Source: Devosia algicola (GTDB lineage Bacteria > Pseudomonadota > Alphaproteobacteria > Rhizobiales > Devosiaceae). Taken from it: DNA of 64,000 nt. The translations under genes and the position numbers were made by a program. The stretch covers positions 2,680,501-2,744,500 of the forward strand of contig NZ_CP118246.1 of the NCBI RefSeq assembly GCF_028816455.1, in the 5' to 3' direction. Of the stretch, positions 45,510 to 54,241 are shown piece by piece; the first letter of the stretch is position 1; each line of letters begins with the position of its first letter. The notes below the pieces were generated by a model, which searched no databases, was not told where the DNA came from, and saw only the letters and a program-made list of their open reading frames with translations.

Positions 45510-45961
45510 TCGGCGTTGAAAACCCCGGTGACCCGCCCGCCATCGCTGCCGGTAAAGGTTGACACATTGGTCTCGAGATTCACCACAAGTTCGCTGGCAT
45601 TGACCGTGCCGCTGGCATTGGTGACAATCACATTGCCGGTAAGGCGCAACAATTGGTCGCTCGGGGTGAACACCGCCTTTTCGCCCACAGCGTCCTGCTC
45701 GTCGGTCTTGAGGTGAACCACCTTGCCCGTGGCGATGAAACTCTTGATGTCAGTCGTGCCGCCCTCACCATAGACGGCGACGACCTTGTCGGCCCAGACC
45801 TTGACGCTGGGGTGGATGACAATAACGTTGCCGGTGAACACCGCCTGCTGATTGCCCTCGGCAACGGTAAACAGGTCCGCCGAAATCTGCACCTTGTCCG
45901 CTGCCATGGCGGGGCCCGCAAGCAGGGTGCCGAGCAGGAAAATTGAGGCCAATATTCTCAT
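45506..45961 (-). CDS. lptA: Lipopolysaccharide transport periplasmic protein LptA
   Basis: A 151-residue protein with a signal peptide (MRILASIFLLGTLLAGPAMA) and the OstA-type beta-jellyroll pattern VQISADLFTVAEGNQQAVFTGNVIVIHP and LLRLTGNVIVTNASG. LptA bridges the periplasm in LPS export. It overlaps lptC and lptB by four bases each, so all three are translationally coupled. Confidence 0.88.
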   Translation of the reverse strand: MRILASIFLLGTLLAGPAMAADKVQISADLFTVAEGNQQAVFTGNVIVIHPSVKVWADKVVAVYGEGGTTDIKSFIATGKVVHLKTDEQDAVGEKAVFTPSDQLLRLTGNVIVTNASGTVNASELVVNLETNVSTFTGSDGGRVTGVFNAE

Positions 45962-46590
45962 TGCGTCGCGGCTCCGGGGGTCGAGGGCAGGGTGACGGTC
46001 ACCTGGTGAAATGTCCAGACCGCCGTTTTGGTGTCATAGAACAAACTCTTGCCCACAAGGCTTGTTCCGTCGGCATAATCGACGCGAACCGGACCATCGC
46101 TGGTCAGGGTCTGGGCCGACCAGTCAAAAACGCTGTTGTTGAGCTCGGAAATGGTGCCGTCGGATTCTTCGACCTTGGCGAGCCCCTTGACCAGCACCAG
46201 CTGATTGGTGGTATCGAGTTGCGCCGCTGGCGCGGTGATCGAAACCGAGGTGCCGGAGGCCCGATCAACCGCCAGCGCGGCGCTCGACAGCTCGATGATA
46301 TCGGGCTGGGTGGCAGCAGCGCGGGCGCTTAGCGCGTCGACCCGGTAGAGCGACCCATCTTCCAGCCGACCCGAATATTCCGGCTGCTGGATTGTAATGC
46401 TGTCAGACGACAGATCAATCTGGCCGATACCAAAGCGTGCGGTCAGGCTCGAAATGAAAATCTGGCCAATGATGATGACGAATATCACCACCCCGGCCGT
46501 CGGCACGATCAGGCGCAGACCCGCTACCCGGCGGTTGCGCGCCGCCAGTTGCCGATAAAGGGTGCGGCGTGCCGCGCTGGGCGCGCTCAT
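45958..46590 (-). CDS. lptC: LPS export protein LptC
   Basis: A 210-residue protein with one membrane anchor (GLRLIVPTAGVVIFVIIIGQIFISSL) and a periplasmic OstA-like domain (IDLSSDSITIQQPEYSG, TNQLVLVKGLAKVEE). LptC passes LPS from LptFG to LptA. It sits between rnd and lptA, the usual alphaproteobacterial order. Confidence 0.85.
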   Translation of the reverse strand: MSAPSAARRTLYRQLAARNRRVAGLRLIVPTAGVVIFVIIIGQIFISSLTARFGIGQIDLSSDSITIQQPEYSGRLEDGSLYRVDALSARAAATQPDIIELSSAALAVDRASGTSVSITAPAAQLDTTNQLVLVKGLAKVEESDGTISELNNSVFDWSAQTLTSDGPVRVDYADGTSLVGKSLFYDTKTAVWTFHQVTVTLPSTPGAATQ

Positions 46591-46602
46591 GGCGCCAAAA
46601 CG

Positions 46603-47217
46603 TCAGCTATGGGCGAAAATATCGGTTTCATCCCAGCCCAAAAGGTCCAGTTCGCAGCGGGTTTTGAGGAACTTGAAGCATTCGGTGGCAATTTCGGTGC
46701 GTCCCTCACGCGCTAACATGCGGTCCAGATGCCGTTTTAGATCATGCAGGTACAACACATCCGAGGCGGCATAATCGAGCTGGGCCGATGATAGTTTTTC
46801 GCTGCCCCAGTCCGAGGATTGCTGCTGCTTGGACATGTCATTGCCCAAAAGTTCGCGCACCAGATCCTTGAGCCCATGCCGGTCGGTATAGGTGCGCACC
46901 AGTTTTGAGGCGATCTTGGTGCAATAGACCGGGCCGGTAACCACGCCAAAACGGTGCTTGAGCACCGCCACATCAAAACGCGCATAGTGAAAAATTTTCG
47001 TGACCGCCGGATCAGCCAGCAGCTTTTCCAGATTGGGTGCGGAATTGACGTCGGCAGGGATCTGCACCACATCGGCGCTGCCATCGCCGGGCGAGAGCTG
47101 GACGACGCAAAGCCGGTCCCTGTGCGGATGCAGGCCCATGGTTTCGGTGTCGATAGCCACCTCGCGCCCATAATTGGAAAGATCCGGCAAATCGCCGCGG
47201 TGCAGTCTGATGGTCAT
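46603..47217 (-). CDS. rnd: Ribonuclease D-like 3'-5' exonuclease
   Basis: About 204 residues from the ATG at 47217, which has AGAGGCGAG upstream. It has the DEDD exonuclease motifs VAIDTETMGLHPHRDRLCVVQL, IFHYARFDVAVLKHRFG and AQLDYAASDVLYLHDL, but lacks the HRDC domains of full RNase D. This short form is typical of alphaproteobacteria at the head of the lptCAB operon. It trims RNA 3' ends. Confidence 0.85.
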   Translation of the reverse strand: MTIRLHRGDLPDLSNYGREVAIDTETMGLHPHRDRLCVVQLSPGDGSADVVQIPADVNSAPNLEKLLADPAVTKIFHYARFDVAVLKHRFGVVTGPVYCTKIASKLVRTYTDRHGLKDLVRELLGNDMSKQQQSSDWGSEKLSSAQLDYAASDVLYLHDLKRHLDRMLAREGRTEIATECFKFLKTRCELDLLGWDETDIFAHS

Positions 47218-47555
47218 GCTCGCCTCTTTTGTTGGAAACGGTGATGCCACACACAAGCGACATTGAAAAGGCAAAGCGGTGTTTTTGAGGGATGGCGGCC
47301 CGCCACCCCCAACCAGCGGATTCGAGTTGCCCGGCCCCAAACGCAAGTATATAGTGCGTTTTGTCTCGCCTGGGTCATGACCGCCCCAATAAAATAGGGC
47401 ATTTTAGAACGGGCTTCTGGCCAAACCAGACGGTCCTGTCGTCGATTGAATGGCGTCATTAATACAAGTCCAAAAATGATCCCCATCGTCGCCGACGGTT
47501 TAAGTATGTGTGTAATTTAATATTACGAAGCGCAAACAAAGCCAGAGGGATCGAA

Positions 47556-47972
47556 ATGAAATTTGTAAAAACACTGATTTGTTCGGGATTTTTTCTGGTC
47601 CTGAACTCTACCGCCTTCAGCCAAAGCCTCGATACATTGCCCGACAAAAGCACGCTGCCTGCGGATGTGGTGCAGGTCAGTGCGTCCGTGCCTTTGATGG
47701 GCGAGCATTGGGCCAATCCGCAAACGCTGCCGCTGGGGCCGATCTATTGTGTGCATGACGGCAAGGTGGTTTGCATCGAATATATGATATCGCAGCAGGA
47801 TTTTGCCGACGGAAAATCCTGGCCGACCCTGGCCGGACTAACCAACCTGCCCTCGGTCAATCATGTCGATATCGGGTTCGAACCGCATGGCCATGAGGGG
47901 TACGAAATCCCCCATTACGACCTGCATGTTTTCTTCATTACGCCTGAGGAAAAGGCAAAGATCACCGAATGA
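47556..47972 (+). CDS. Secreted protein of unknown function (possibly TTHB210/DUF5602-like)
   Basis: About 138 residues. MKFVKTLICSGFFLVLNSTAFS is a signal peptide. The mature part has VPLMGEHWANPQTLPLGPIYCVHDGKVVCIEYMI and NHVDIGFEPHGHEGYEIPHYDLHVFFIT. The many His and the HWA and PHYDLHFF-like pattern recall TTHB210-type proteins, but this assignment is tentative. GAGGGATCG precedes the ATG; a terminator follows the stop. Confidence 0.65.
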   Translation: MKFVKTLICSGFFLVLNSTAFSQSLDTLPDKSTLPADVVQVSASVPLMGEHWANPQTLPLGPIYCVHDGKVVCIEYMISQQDFADGKSWPTLAGLTNLPSVNHVDIGFEPHGHEGYEIPHYDLHVFFITPEEKAKITE

Positions 47973-47980
47973 GTTTTTGG

Positions 47981-48011
47981 GGCTCCGGGTGCACTATCCG
48001 GGGCCTTTTTT
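47981..48011 (+). terminator. Intrinsic terminator after the secreted-protein gene
   Basis: GGCTCCGG pairs with CCGGGGCC (one G-T pair) around a nine-base loop, followed by six T. It begins eight bases after the stop codon. Confidence 0.85.
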
Positions 48012-48019
48012 GTTGCAAT

Positions 48020-48349
48020 CTACAGAGGTAACTTGCCGCGCTGGCGGGCGCAGGCGCGCCAGAGCCGATTGCGCGCGCCCTCCGGCTCAAGATGCCGATA
48101 TTTGCCGCCCGAGAACTTTGGCCAGTCCAGCGCCAGACCAATGCGAACAAGCTCTCCCGCCAAATCGCGCCCATCGGGCAGGAAGCACTCGGCCACCAGA
48201 CGATCATAGGACAATTCCGGCTTGAGCCGAGCCGTAATCGTCTGTCCCTTGCACAATTGGACCAAAGCCCATTTCGACCGCTGACCCCATGGATGATCCA
48301 ATTCGGGCGCATCGATACCGGCAAGCCGCACCCGAATTTTGTCAATCAC
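48020..48349 (-). CDS. Thermonuclease (SNase-like) fragment without signal peptide
   Basis: IRVRLAGIDAPELDHPWGQRSKWAL and LVRIGLALDWPKFSGGKYRHLEPEGARNRLW are the core of staphylococcal-nuclease-like proteins. The expected beginning (signal peptide, then VIDGDTI) is only partly here: in-frame sequence before the GTG at 48349 reads WVIDGDTIV but is closed by a TGA with no ATG between. So the gene is either truncated at the 5' end or its start is hidden by a frameshift. It would cut DNA or RNA if exported. Confidence 0.65.
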   Translation of the reverse strand: MIDKIRVRLAGIDAPELDHPWGQRSKWALVQLCKGQTITARLKPELSYDRLVAECFLPDGRDLAGELVRIGLALDWPKFSGGKYRHLEPEGARNRLWRACARQRGKLPL

Positions 48350-48631
48350 GATGGTATCCCCGTCGATTACCCAACACCACGGCGTTTCGCGAAAGCACCT
48401 GCATCAGTAAACGGTTCACGCCGCTTGGCTGGAGGTCGCGTCGCGCTGATAACGGATCAAATGCAAACGCTGCGTTGGCCAATGCAATGGCGCATCCGGT
48501 TAGCCGCAATTGGGCTGGGTATTGGCAGCGGGTGGGGTAGGATATGCCCACTACGAGAAAGATGGGAACGCATCCAGTACAAACAAGAACAAACGAGCAC
48601 TAGACACGTTGTTTGAATCGGCAGATCATAC

Positions 48632-48667
48632 AAAAAGCCCGCAACTTGAGCGGAGCGGGCTTTTTTT
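48632..48667. terminator. Bidirectional intrinsic terminator
   Basis: AAAAAGCCCGC (48632-48642) pairs with GCGGGCTTTTT (48655-48665) around a 12-base loop; A and T runs on both sides allow it to work on either strand. It separates the thermonuclease region from the KilA-N gene. Confidence 0.85.
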
Positions 48668-48734
48668 GAACCGTCTTTTGGACAGCCGATTATGCAAAAT
48701 CACCATGGAACTAATCTTGGTGTAGGTCAAGCCA

Positions 48735-48762
48735 AAAGACACAGAGACATAAAGGTGTCTTT
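48735..48762. promoter_or_regulatory. Inverted repeat immediately before the KilA-N gene
   Basis: AAAGACAC (48735-48742) and GTGTCTTT (48755-48762) are exact complements with a 12-base gap, ending two bases before the ATG. It overlaps the expected promoter and ribosome binding site, so it could be a repressor operator or a translation-blocking hairpin. Confidence 0.55.
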
Positions 48763-48764
48763 AT

Positions 48765-49531
48765 ATGCAGCAACATTTTGAACTTATCCCCCACCAAGCC
48801 CAAGGCGGTGTTATCTATCAGCGTCCTCAGGATGGCTACATCAACGCTACGGCAATGTGCCGAGCCGAGAGCAAGTTGTTTGGGCATTACAATGAAGCGG
48901 CACTCAACAAATTCTTTTTCGCTGAGCTATCATCCGATATCGGCATGCCGATATCGGAATTAATTCAAGCAGTTAAGGGGGTGACCCACGACTCCAAGGG
49001 ACGTGGGTTCATCCACAAGTTGCTATCCATCTCGCGCAATGGCTTTCACCCGCATTTGCAGTAAAGGTAACGAAATGGGTTTTTGAGTGGATGTCCGGAA
49101 AGGCTACAAATCCATCCGAAAATGCGGTTCCGTACCACCTGCGCCGCTACGTAGCTAATCAGTCCAACGTCCCGCCCGGCCATTTCTCAATGCTTTCGGA
49201 AATGACAATGGCTCTCATCGCTCCGTTGGAAATTATGGGCTACACGCTCCCAGAGCGGATGCTTCCTGATATCTCTCATGGCCAGATGTTCTGCAAGTGG
49301 CTGCGTGACGCGCATGGAATCGATACCGATGCCCTGCCTAAATATTGGCACATGTACGAGGACGGGCGGCGTATTCAGGCTAAAGCCTACCCAAATGCGC
49401 TGCTGGAAAGTTGGCGGGCTCATTTTCATAACGAGTGGCTTCCCAAGCGTTCCATGGACTATTTCAAGTCGCGTGATGGCGTTGCCTTACAATACCTCCC
49501 AAAGCTTCTCCCTGCACCTATTGCAGCATAG
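48765..49531 (+). CDS. KilA-N domain phage-like protein, BstA-like (one frameshift)
   Basis: The N-terminus FELIPHQAQGGVIYQRPQDGYINATAMCRAESKLFGHY is a KilA-N domain. After a frame break near 49009 the text continues VHPQVAIHLAQWLSPAFAVKVTKWV, the second part of the domain. The C-terminal part is VPYHLRRYVANQSNVPPGHFSMLSEMTMALIAPLEIMGYTLPERMLPDISHGQMFCKWL and a Trp-rich end. Restoring one base gives 255 residues. Unlike the other breaks this is a loss with no GAGCT or base run, so it may be real. KilA-N proteins are DNA-binding phage proteins; some (BstA) block phage growth. It lies 355 bases from a tRNA-Leu gene. Confidence 0.75.
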
Positions 49532-49886
49532 TTAAGCAATTCGGAGGCTGGCGAGTTCTGCCAGTCTCCACACCACCACATTGTTGACCTTACCCACGCG
49601 ACGAAACTCCACGCCGCGCCTTTCCTGCTACCGTAATGCCTGAATAATCCTGTAGGTTATGGCGGTGCGCGAATAGCAATAGTTTCCGTCCAAGCCCTTA
49701 TGCTCAATCACCCGTGACGCTAGTTCGTGCGTATTTCATCGGGCCGGATTGCAGTGCGATATTGGGGCGCCGCTCTAAGTGGACTATTCGTGCCTCAACG
49801 AATGCGCGGAAAGATGCACGACAGGCTGGATTGTAACCAATCCATCTATCTCTGCCATTCAACTGACCGGTCTGACCGTAATAAAA
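49532..49886. other. Stretch between the KilA-N gene and tRNA-Leu
   Basis: About 355 bases without a gene. A hairpin with arms GGAGGCTGGC and GCCAGTCTCC (one mismatch) lies at 49542-49568 and may end KilA-N transcription. I looked for a copy of the tRNA 3' end that would mark an attachment site and saw none. Confidence 0.45.
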
Positions 49887-49971
49887 TGGTGCCCAGAAGA
49901 AGACTCGAACTTCCACACCTTGCGGTACACGGACCTGAACCGTGCGCGTCTACCAATTCCGCCATCTGGGC
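49887..49971 (-). tRNA. tRNA-Leu (anticodon CAG)
   Basis: Reverse strand begins GCCCAGATGGCGGAATTGGT, has the anticodon arm CACGG-TTCAGGT-CCGTG (anticodon CAG), a variable arm, TTCGAGTC, and the acceptor end TCTGGGC-A-CCA. The CCA end is encoded. The 85-base length including CCA and the long variable arm are right for tRNA-Leu. Confidence 0.95.
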
Positions 49972-50196
49972 CCAAAAAGTCCTGCCAGAGGCCAGGACGC
50001 ATGTTGGAGCGTGGGGTTAGTAGGGCGGCGGGGGGAGGATGTCAATCCGGTCTGACAGCAATTTGCGGCTTTGGCGGCAAATCGGTGGCGATCGCGTGCC
50101 CGCATGGTCTCAATACCCTCGACAGCGCGGCGGCGCGTGCGTTAGAAGCCTTTTGAAAATATTGTTTCCCCGCCTGATGTTGCTGGAGCCTTTCAG

Positions 50197-51184
50197 ATGG
50201 ATCATTTGCACCAAAAACTTGCCACCATTTTTGGCGGCTCGGGATTTGTCGGCACGCAGATCGTGCAATTGCTGGCGCGCAAGGGCTATCGGGTGCGCGT
50301 AGCGGTGCGGCGGCCAGACCTTGCGGGCCATGTAAAGCCGCTGGGCGCGGTCGGGCAGATCCAGCCCATTCAGGCCAATGTGCGCAACGAGGCATCTGTC
50401 CAGCGCGCCGTCGCCGGCAGCGATATTGTCATCAATCTGGTCGGCATCGGCTTTGAGGGCGGCAAGCAGCGCTTCCAGGCGGTTCATGTCGATGGCGCCG
50501 CCGCCATTGCGCGTGCCGCCAAAGCGGCCGGGGCCAAGGCCATGGTGCATATGTCGGCACTGGGCGCCGATATTGACAGCGTCAGCGACTATGCCGCCTC
50601 CAAGGCGGCGGGCGAAGCGGCGGTTCTGGAAGAATTTCCGCAGGCAGTCATTTTCCGGCCCTCGATATTGTTTGGGCGCGGCGACGGCTTTTTCAATCTG
50701 ATGGGATCGCTGGCGCGCATGCTGCCGGTCATGCCACTGGTCGGCGGGGAGACGAAATTCCAGCCTGTCTATGTTGGCGATGTGGCTGACGCTTTTGTTT
50801 TGGCCGCCGAAGGCAAGGTCAAGACCGGAAAAATTTATGAAATGGGCGGGCCCGAAATTTTGACCCACAGGGCTTTGCTGGAGCCTGATCTTGCGTGAAA
50901 CGGGACGCCAGCGTCCGCTGTTCGCCATGCCAAACTGGATGGCCAATATCGCCGCCTTCAAGTTTTCGCTATTGCCGTTTCCGCCGCTGTTGACCGCCGA
51001 CCAGATAAAGTTGCTGGCGGTGGACAATGTGGTTTCGCCCGAGGCTATTGCCCAAAAGCGCACGCTGGCCGCGTTTGGCATCGTGCCGACCTCGATGGAA
51101 ACGATTTTGCCAAGCTATATGTGGCGCTTTCGGCGCAATGGCCAGTTTGACCGTCCAGACGAGCCGCAGAACAGCGTGGTTTAA
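50197..51184 (+). CDS. Complex I NDUFA9-type NAD(P)-binding protein (one frameshift)
   Basis: An atypical SDR with LATIFGGSGFVGTQIVQLLARKGYRVRVAVRRP, the YAASKAAGEAAV active-site variant, and FRPSILFGRGDGFFNLMG. It matches the NDUFA9-like accessory proteins of respiratory complex I. The frame breaks at GAGCCTG (50881-50886); dropping one base reads LLELILRETGRQRPLFAMPNWMA and gives 328 residues ending DEPQNSVV. The next gene downstream, uppP, is on the other strand. Confidence 0.85.
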
Positions 51185-51502
51185 TTGCACGCGGGCTACT
51201 GCCCGCCGCGGACCATGTCGCGGATTTTTGTCGCCTTTTCAAAATGATCGAGCCTGGTGGGTTTTGATCCACCAGGTAGCCGCTTCCATAAGCAAGTCGG
51301 GGTCATCGTTCCTGTTGGCAAAAAACGCGTAAAATGAGAGGCCGACAGTCTCGCCTTTCTCGGCGATTTTTTGATCGCACACAGCGATGATTCTGGTGCG
51401 CAAATGGGCGTGCATGGGTTCGCCTTGGGGAATAGTTTTCAGGATATTGTCGGACGTGTTGTGCCAAGCGGCGGGTCAGGCGACCCGCCATTTTGTTTGT
51501 GG
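51185..51502. other. Stretch between the NDUFA9-like gene and uppP
   Basis: About 318 bases without a gene. A perfect hairpin CCTGGTGG/CCACCAGG lies at 51253-51276 with no T-run, and a clear terminator lies at 51470-51494. Confidence 0.5.
51470..51494 (+). terminator. Intrinsic terminator
   Basis: Perfect eight-base stem GGCGGGTC / GACCCGCC with loop AGGC, then A and four T. It would end rightward transcription before the convergent uppP gene. Confidence 0.75.
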
Positions 51503-52312
51503 TCAGTGCATGACCAGCAAGGCGACAAGACCAACGCCACCCACCGCAATGCGCCACCAGGCGAAGGGGGCGAAGCCGTGGCGCGAGACAAAGTCGAGCA
51601 AATAGCGCACCACGATGGCCCCGACAACAAACGAGGCGGCAAAGCCAACGGCAATGGCCAGACCGAGGTCGGCGGCCATCAGCGCCCGGCTCTTGTAAAA
51701 ATCATAGCCAAAGGCGCCGATCATGATGGGCAAGGCGATGAAAAAGGTGAATTCCGCCGCCGAGCGCTTGTCGGTGCCAAACAGCATCGAGCCGACAATG
51801 GTGGCGCCGGACCGCGAGACGCCCGGCACCAGCGCCAGCATCTGGAAAATGCCGATGATCAGGCTCAAATGCCAGGGATAGGTATAAATATCGGTGTAGC
51901 GCGGCTTGAGCGGCAATCGGTCCACGATCAGCAAGATGATACCGCCGACCAAGAGCATGATGCAGATGACCAGCGGCGTCTCATAAAGCACCCCTTGAAT
52001 GTAATCATGCAGCAATACCCCCGCCAGCGCCGCCGGAAACGAGGCCAGTATGACATTGCGGGCAAACGCCCATGCATAGGGTTTGCCGGTCAATGCATCG
52101 CGAATCAGGGTCGCGAGGCGGGCGAAATAAATCGTGACAATCGCCAGAATGGCGCCCAATTGAATGAGCACGATAAATACCGGTGGCTGGGTGAGGCCGA
52201 AAAATTCGCCCGCCAGCAACAGATGGCCAGTCGAGGAGACTGGCAGGAATTCGGTTAGCCCTTCAATTAATCCGAGCACCAAAGGCACAAAAAGACCTTG
52301 ATCGAAATTCAT
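51503..52312 (-). CDS. uppP: Undecaprenyl-diphosphatase UppP
   Basis: About 269 residues from the ATG at 52312. It has LGLIEGLTEFLPVSSTGHLLL (the catalytic ExxxE and PxSSxGH motif), LVPGVSRSGATI and eight membrane helices. The enzyme recycles the lipid carrier of peptidoglycan synthesis and gives bacitracin tolerance. The frame is open further upstream to 52384, but those residues do not fit the family. Confidence 0.92.
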   Translation of the reverse strand: MNFDQGLFVPLVLGLIEGLTEFLPVSSTGHLLLAGEFFGLTQPPVFIVLIQLGAILAIVTIYFARLATLIRDALTGKPYAWAFARNVILASFPAALAGVLLHDYIQGVLYETPLVICIMLLVGGIILLIVDRLPLKPRYTDIYTYPWHLSLIIGIFQMLALVPGVSRSGATIVGSMLFGTDKRSAAEFTFFIALPIMIGAFGYDFYKSRALMAADLGLAIAVGFAASFVVGAIVVRYLLDFVSRHGFAPFAWWRIAVGGVGLVALLVMH

Positions 52313-52431
52313 TTCATCCCCTAATTCATCAGGACAAGCCCCGGCATGGGCACAGGTGATAGCGCTGTTCGCGTCGCGCGCCAATAAGCCCTATGCTCAG
52401 GACATGGCTAGAAAGTTAAAGAGATAAAAGC

Positions 52432-53137
52432 ATGCCCACCTTGCTGCACCACCCTCTCGATCCTTCCTCGCGTCTGGCCCGGTTGATGCTGGCGGAATAT
52501 GGCGTGCCCGTCGACCTTGAGGAGGTGAAGCCCTGGCTGCGCGATCCCGACTTTCTCGAGATCAATCCGGCCGCGACCCTGCCGATTCTGGTTGATGACA
52601 AGGGCGGGCAGGCGGTGGGGTGCCTGGCGGTCCTGCACATGATCGAAGATCTTTACGCCCCGACCAGCGTTGATGGCCTGTTGCCGACCGATGCCGGGGA
52701 CCGGGCCGAAATGTGGCGGCTGTTTGAATGGGTCAATGCCAAGGCTCAATGATGAAGTGACCCGCTATGTGCTCGAAGAAAAGATCGCCAAGCGCGATAG
52801 TCGTGGCGCCACACCCGAACCATCGGTGCTGCGCGCCGCAAAGTCCAATCTTGGCGAGCACATGCTCTATTTCAACTGGCTGTTGGCCTCGCGCGAATGG
52901 CTGGCCGGCGAGGTGATGACGCTGGCCGATTTCGCGCTGGCGGCGCATTTGTCGAGCCTTGATTATACCGGTGACATCGATTGGGGCAAAGCCGGGGAAA
53001 CCCGCGACTGGTACGCGCGCATCAAGTCGCGTCCGGCATTTCGAACCCTGTTGAATGATCGCGTTGTCGCCATGCCGCCACACAAGGGTTATGCGGACCT
53101 GGATTTTGAACCAGTCGACCCGACGCGCCCTGGATGA
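52432..53137 (+). CDS. Glutathione S-transferase family protein (one frameshift)
   Basis: N-terminal thioredoxin-like part PTLLHHPLDPSSRLARLMLAEYGVPVDLEEVKPWLRDPDFLEINPAATLPIL, with VGCLAVLHMIEDLY, and an all-helical C-terminal part (EHMLYFNWLLASREWLAGEVMTLADFALAAHL). The frame breaks at AGGCTC (52742-52747); dropping one base reads WVNAKLNDEVTRYVLEEK, giving 234 residues. Substrate unknown. The queG gene starts inside its end. Confidence 0.82.
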
Positions 53138-54238
53138 GCTGCGGACCCGCGCCAAAGCGCTCGGCTTTGATAGTGTTGGGGTGACGGCAGCCACCGCGCG
53201 TCCCGACCTGCCCGAAAAACTCAATCAGGCGCTGGCCCAAGGCTGGCACGCCGACATGGACTGGATGGCCGAGACCGAGACACGGCGCGCCGCACCAACG
53301 GCACTGTGGCCCGAGGCGCGATCGATCATCCTGTTGGGCATGAATTACGGGCCGCACAGCGATCCGCTGGCGCTGCTCGAGGAAAAATCGCTGGGCACCA
53401 TTTCGGTCTATGCCCGCAATCGCGATTATCACGAGATCATCAAGGGCAAGGCTCAAGGAGTTGGCGGGCCTGCTGTCGCGGCGCACCAGGGCCGAGGTCA
53501 AGGTGTTCGTCGATACCGCCCCGGTGATGGAAAAGCCGCTGGCCGAGGCCGCCGGGATCGGCTGGCAGGGCAAGCACAGTGTGTTGGTCAGCAGAAAATT
53601 CGGCTCGTGGCTGTTTCTGGGGGCCATCTTTACCAGCGCCGACCTGCCGCTTGATAGCCCGCACGCTGAAAACTGCGGCAGCTGTACCAAATGCCTTGAT
53701 ATTTGCCCGACCAACGCCTTTCCAGCGCCCTTCCAGGCTCGATGCGCGGCGCTGCCTTGCCTATCTTAGTGTTGAGCACAAAGGGCCAATTCCGCGTGAA
53801 TTTCGCGTGCCGATGGGCAACCGGATTTATGGGTGCGACGATTGTCTGGCTGTATGCCCCTGGAACAAATTTGCCAGTGTCAGCCGCGAAGTCCGGTTGC
53901 AGGAACGCACCGAGTTTGAACGGCCAAAGCTGGGCGATCTGGCCCGGCTAGACGATACCGGGTTTCGCGCCCTGTTTGCCGGCTCGCCGATCAAGCGGAT
54001 CGGGTACGCCCGATTTTTGCGCAATGTGCTGATTGCCATCGGCAATAGTGAAAATACCCAATTGCTGGGTGTGGCGCGGGCGCGGCTGGATGCAGCCAAC
54101 CCGCTGATACGCGGCGCGGCGGTCTGGGCGGTGCGACGATTGGCGCCAGAGATGGCGGCCGGACTCAGGGCACACTATCTGGCCGCTGAGGTCGATAATG
54201 ATGTGCGCGCCGAGTGGGATGGCGAACTGGATGGATAG
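53091..54238 (+). CDS. queG: Epoxyqueuosine reductase QueG (two frameshifts)
   Basis: A start [21 protein letters not shown], the cobalamin-binding region, then two 4Fe-4S motifs [13 protein letters not shown] and [13 protein letters not shown], and the HEAT-like end. QueG reduces epoxyqueuosine to queuosine in tRNA wobble modification. Two breaks: AGGCTC at 53449-53454 (repair reads [17 protein letters not shown]) and AGGCTC at 53735-53740 (repair reads [21 protein letters not shown]). Corrected length is 381 residues. It overlaps the GST gene by 47 bases and the SDR gene follows three bases after the stop. Confidence 0.88.
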
Positions 54239-54241
54239 GCG

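Larger units (their letters stand above)
48350..48764. other. Stretch between the thermonuclease and KilA-N genes
   Basis: About 415 bases without a convincing gene. It contains the end of the broken thermonuclease 5' region, a bidirectional terminator at 48632-48667, and an inverted repeat next to the KilA-N start. Base composition is more AT-rich than the neighbours. It is the best candidate for the remains of a mobile element, but I find no integrase or repeated end. Confidence 0.45.

Noticed and set aside
49887..49971. Prophage attachment site at the tRNA-Leu end
   Set aside because: I found no second copy of the tRNA 3' end and no integrase in the window.
50110..51081. 323-residue minus-strand frame opposite the NDUFA9-like gene
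   Set aside because: Shadow; the plus strand has a full SDR pattern after one-base correction.
51371..52258. 295-residue plus-strand frame opposite uppP
   Set aside because: Low-complexity, charged shadow; UppP motifs are intact on the minus strand.
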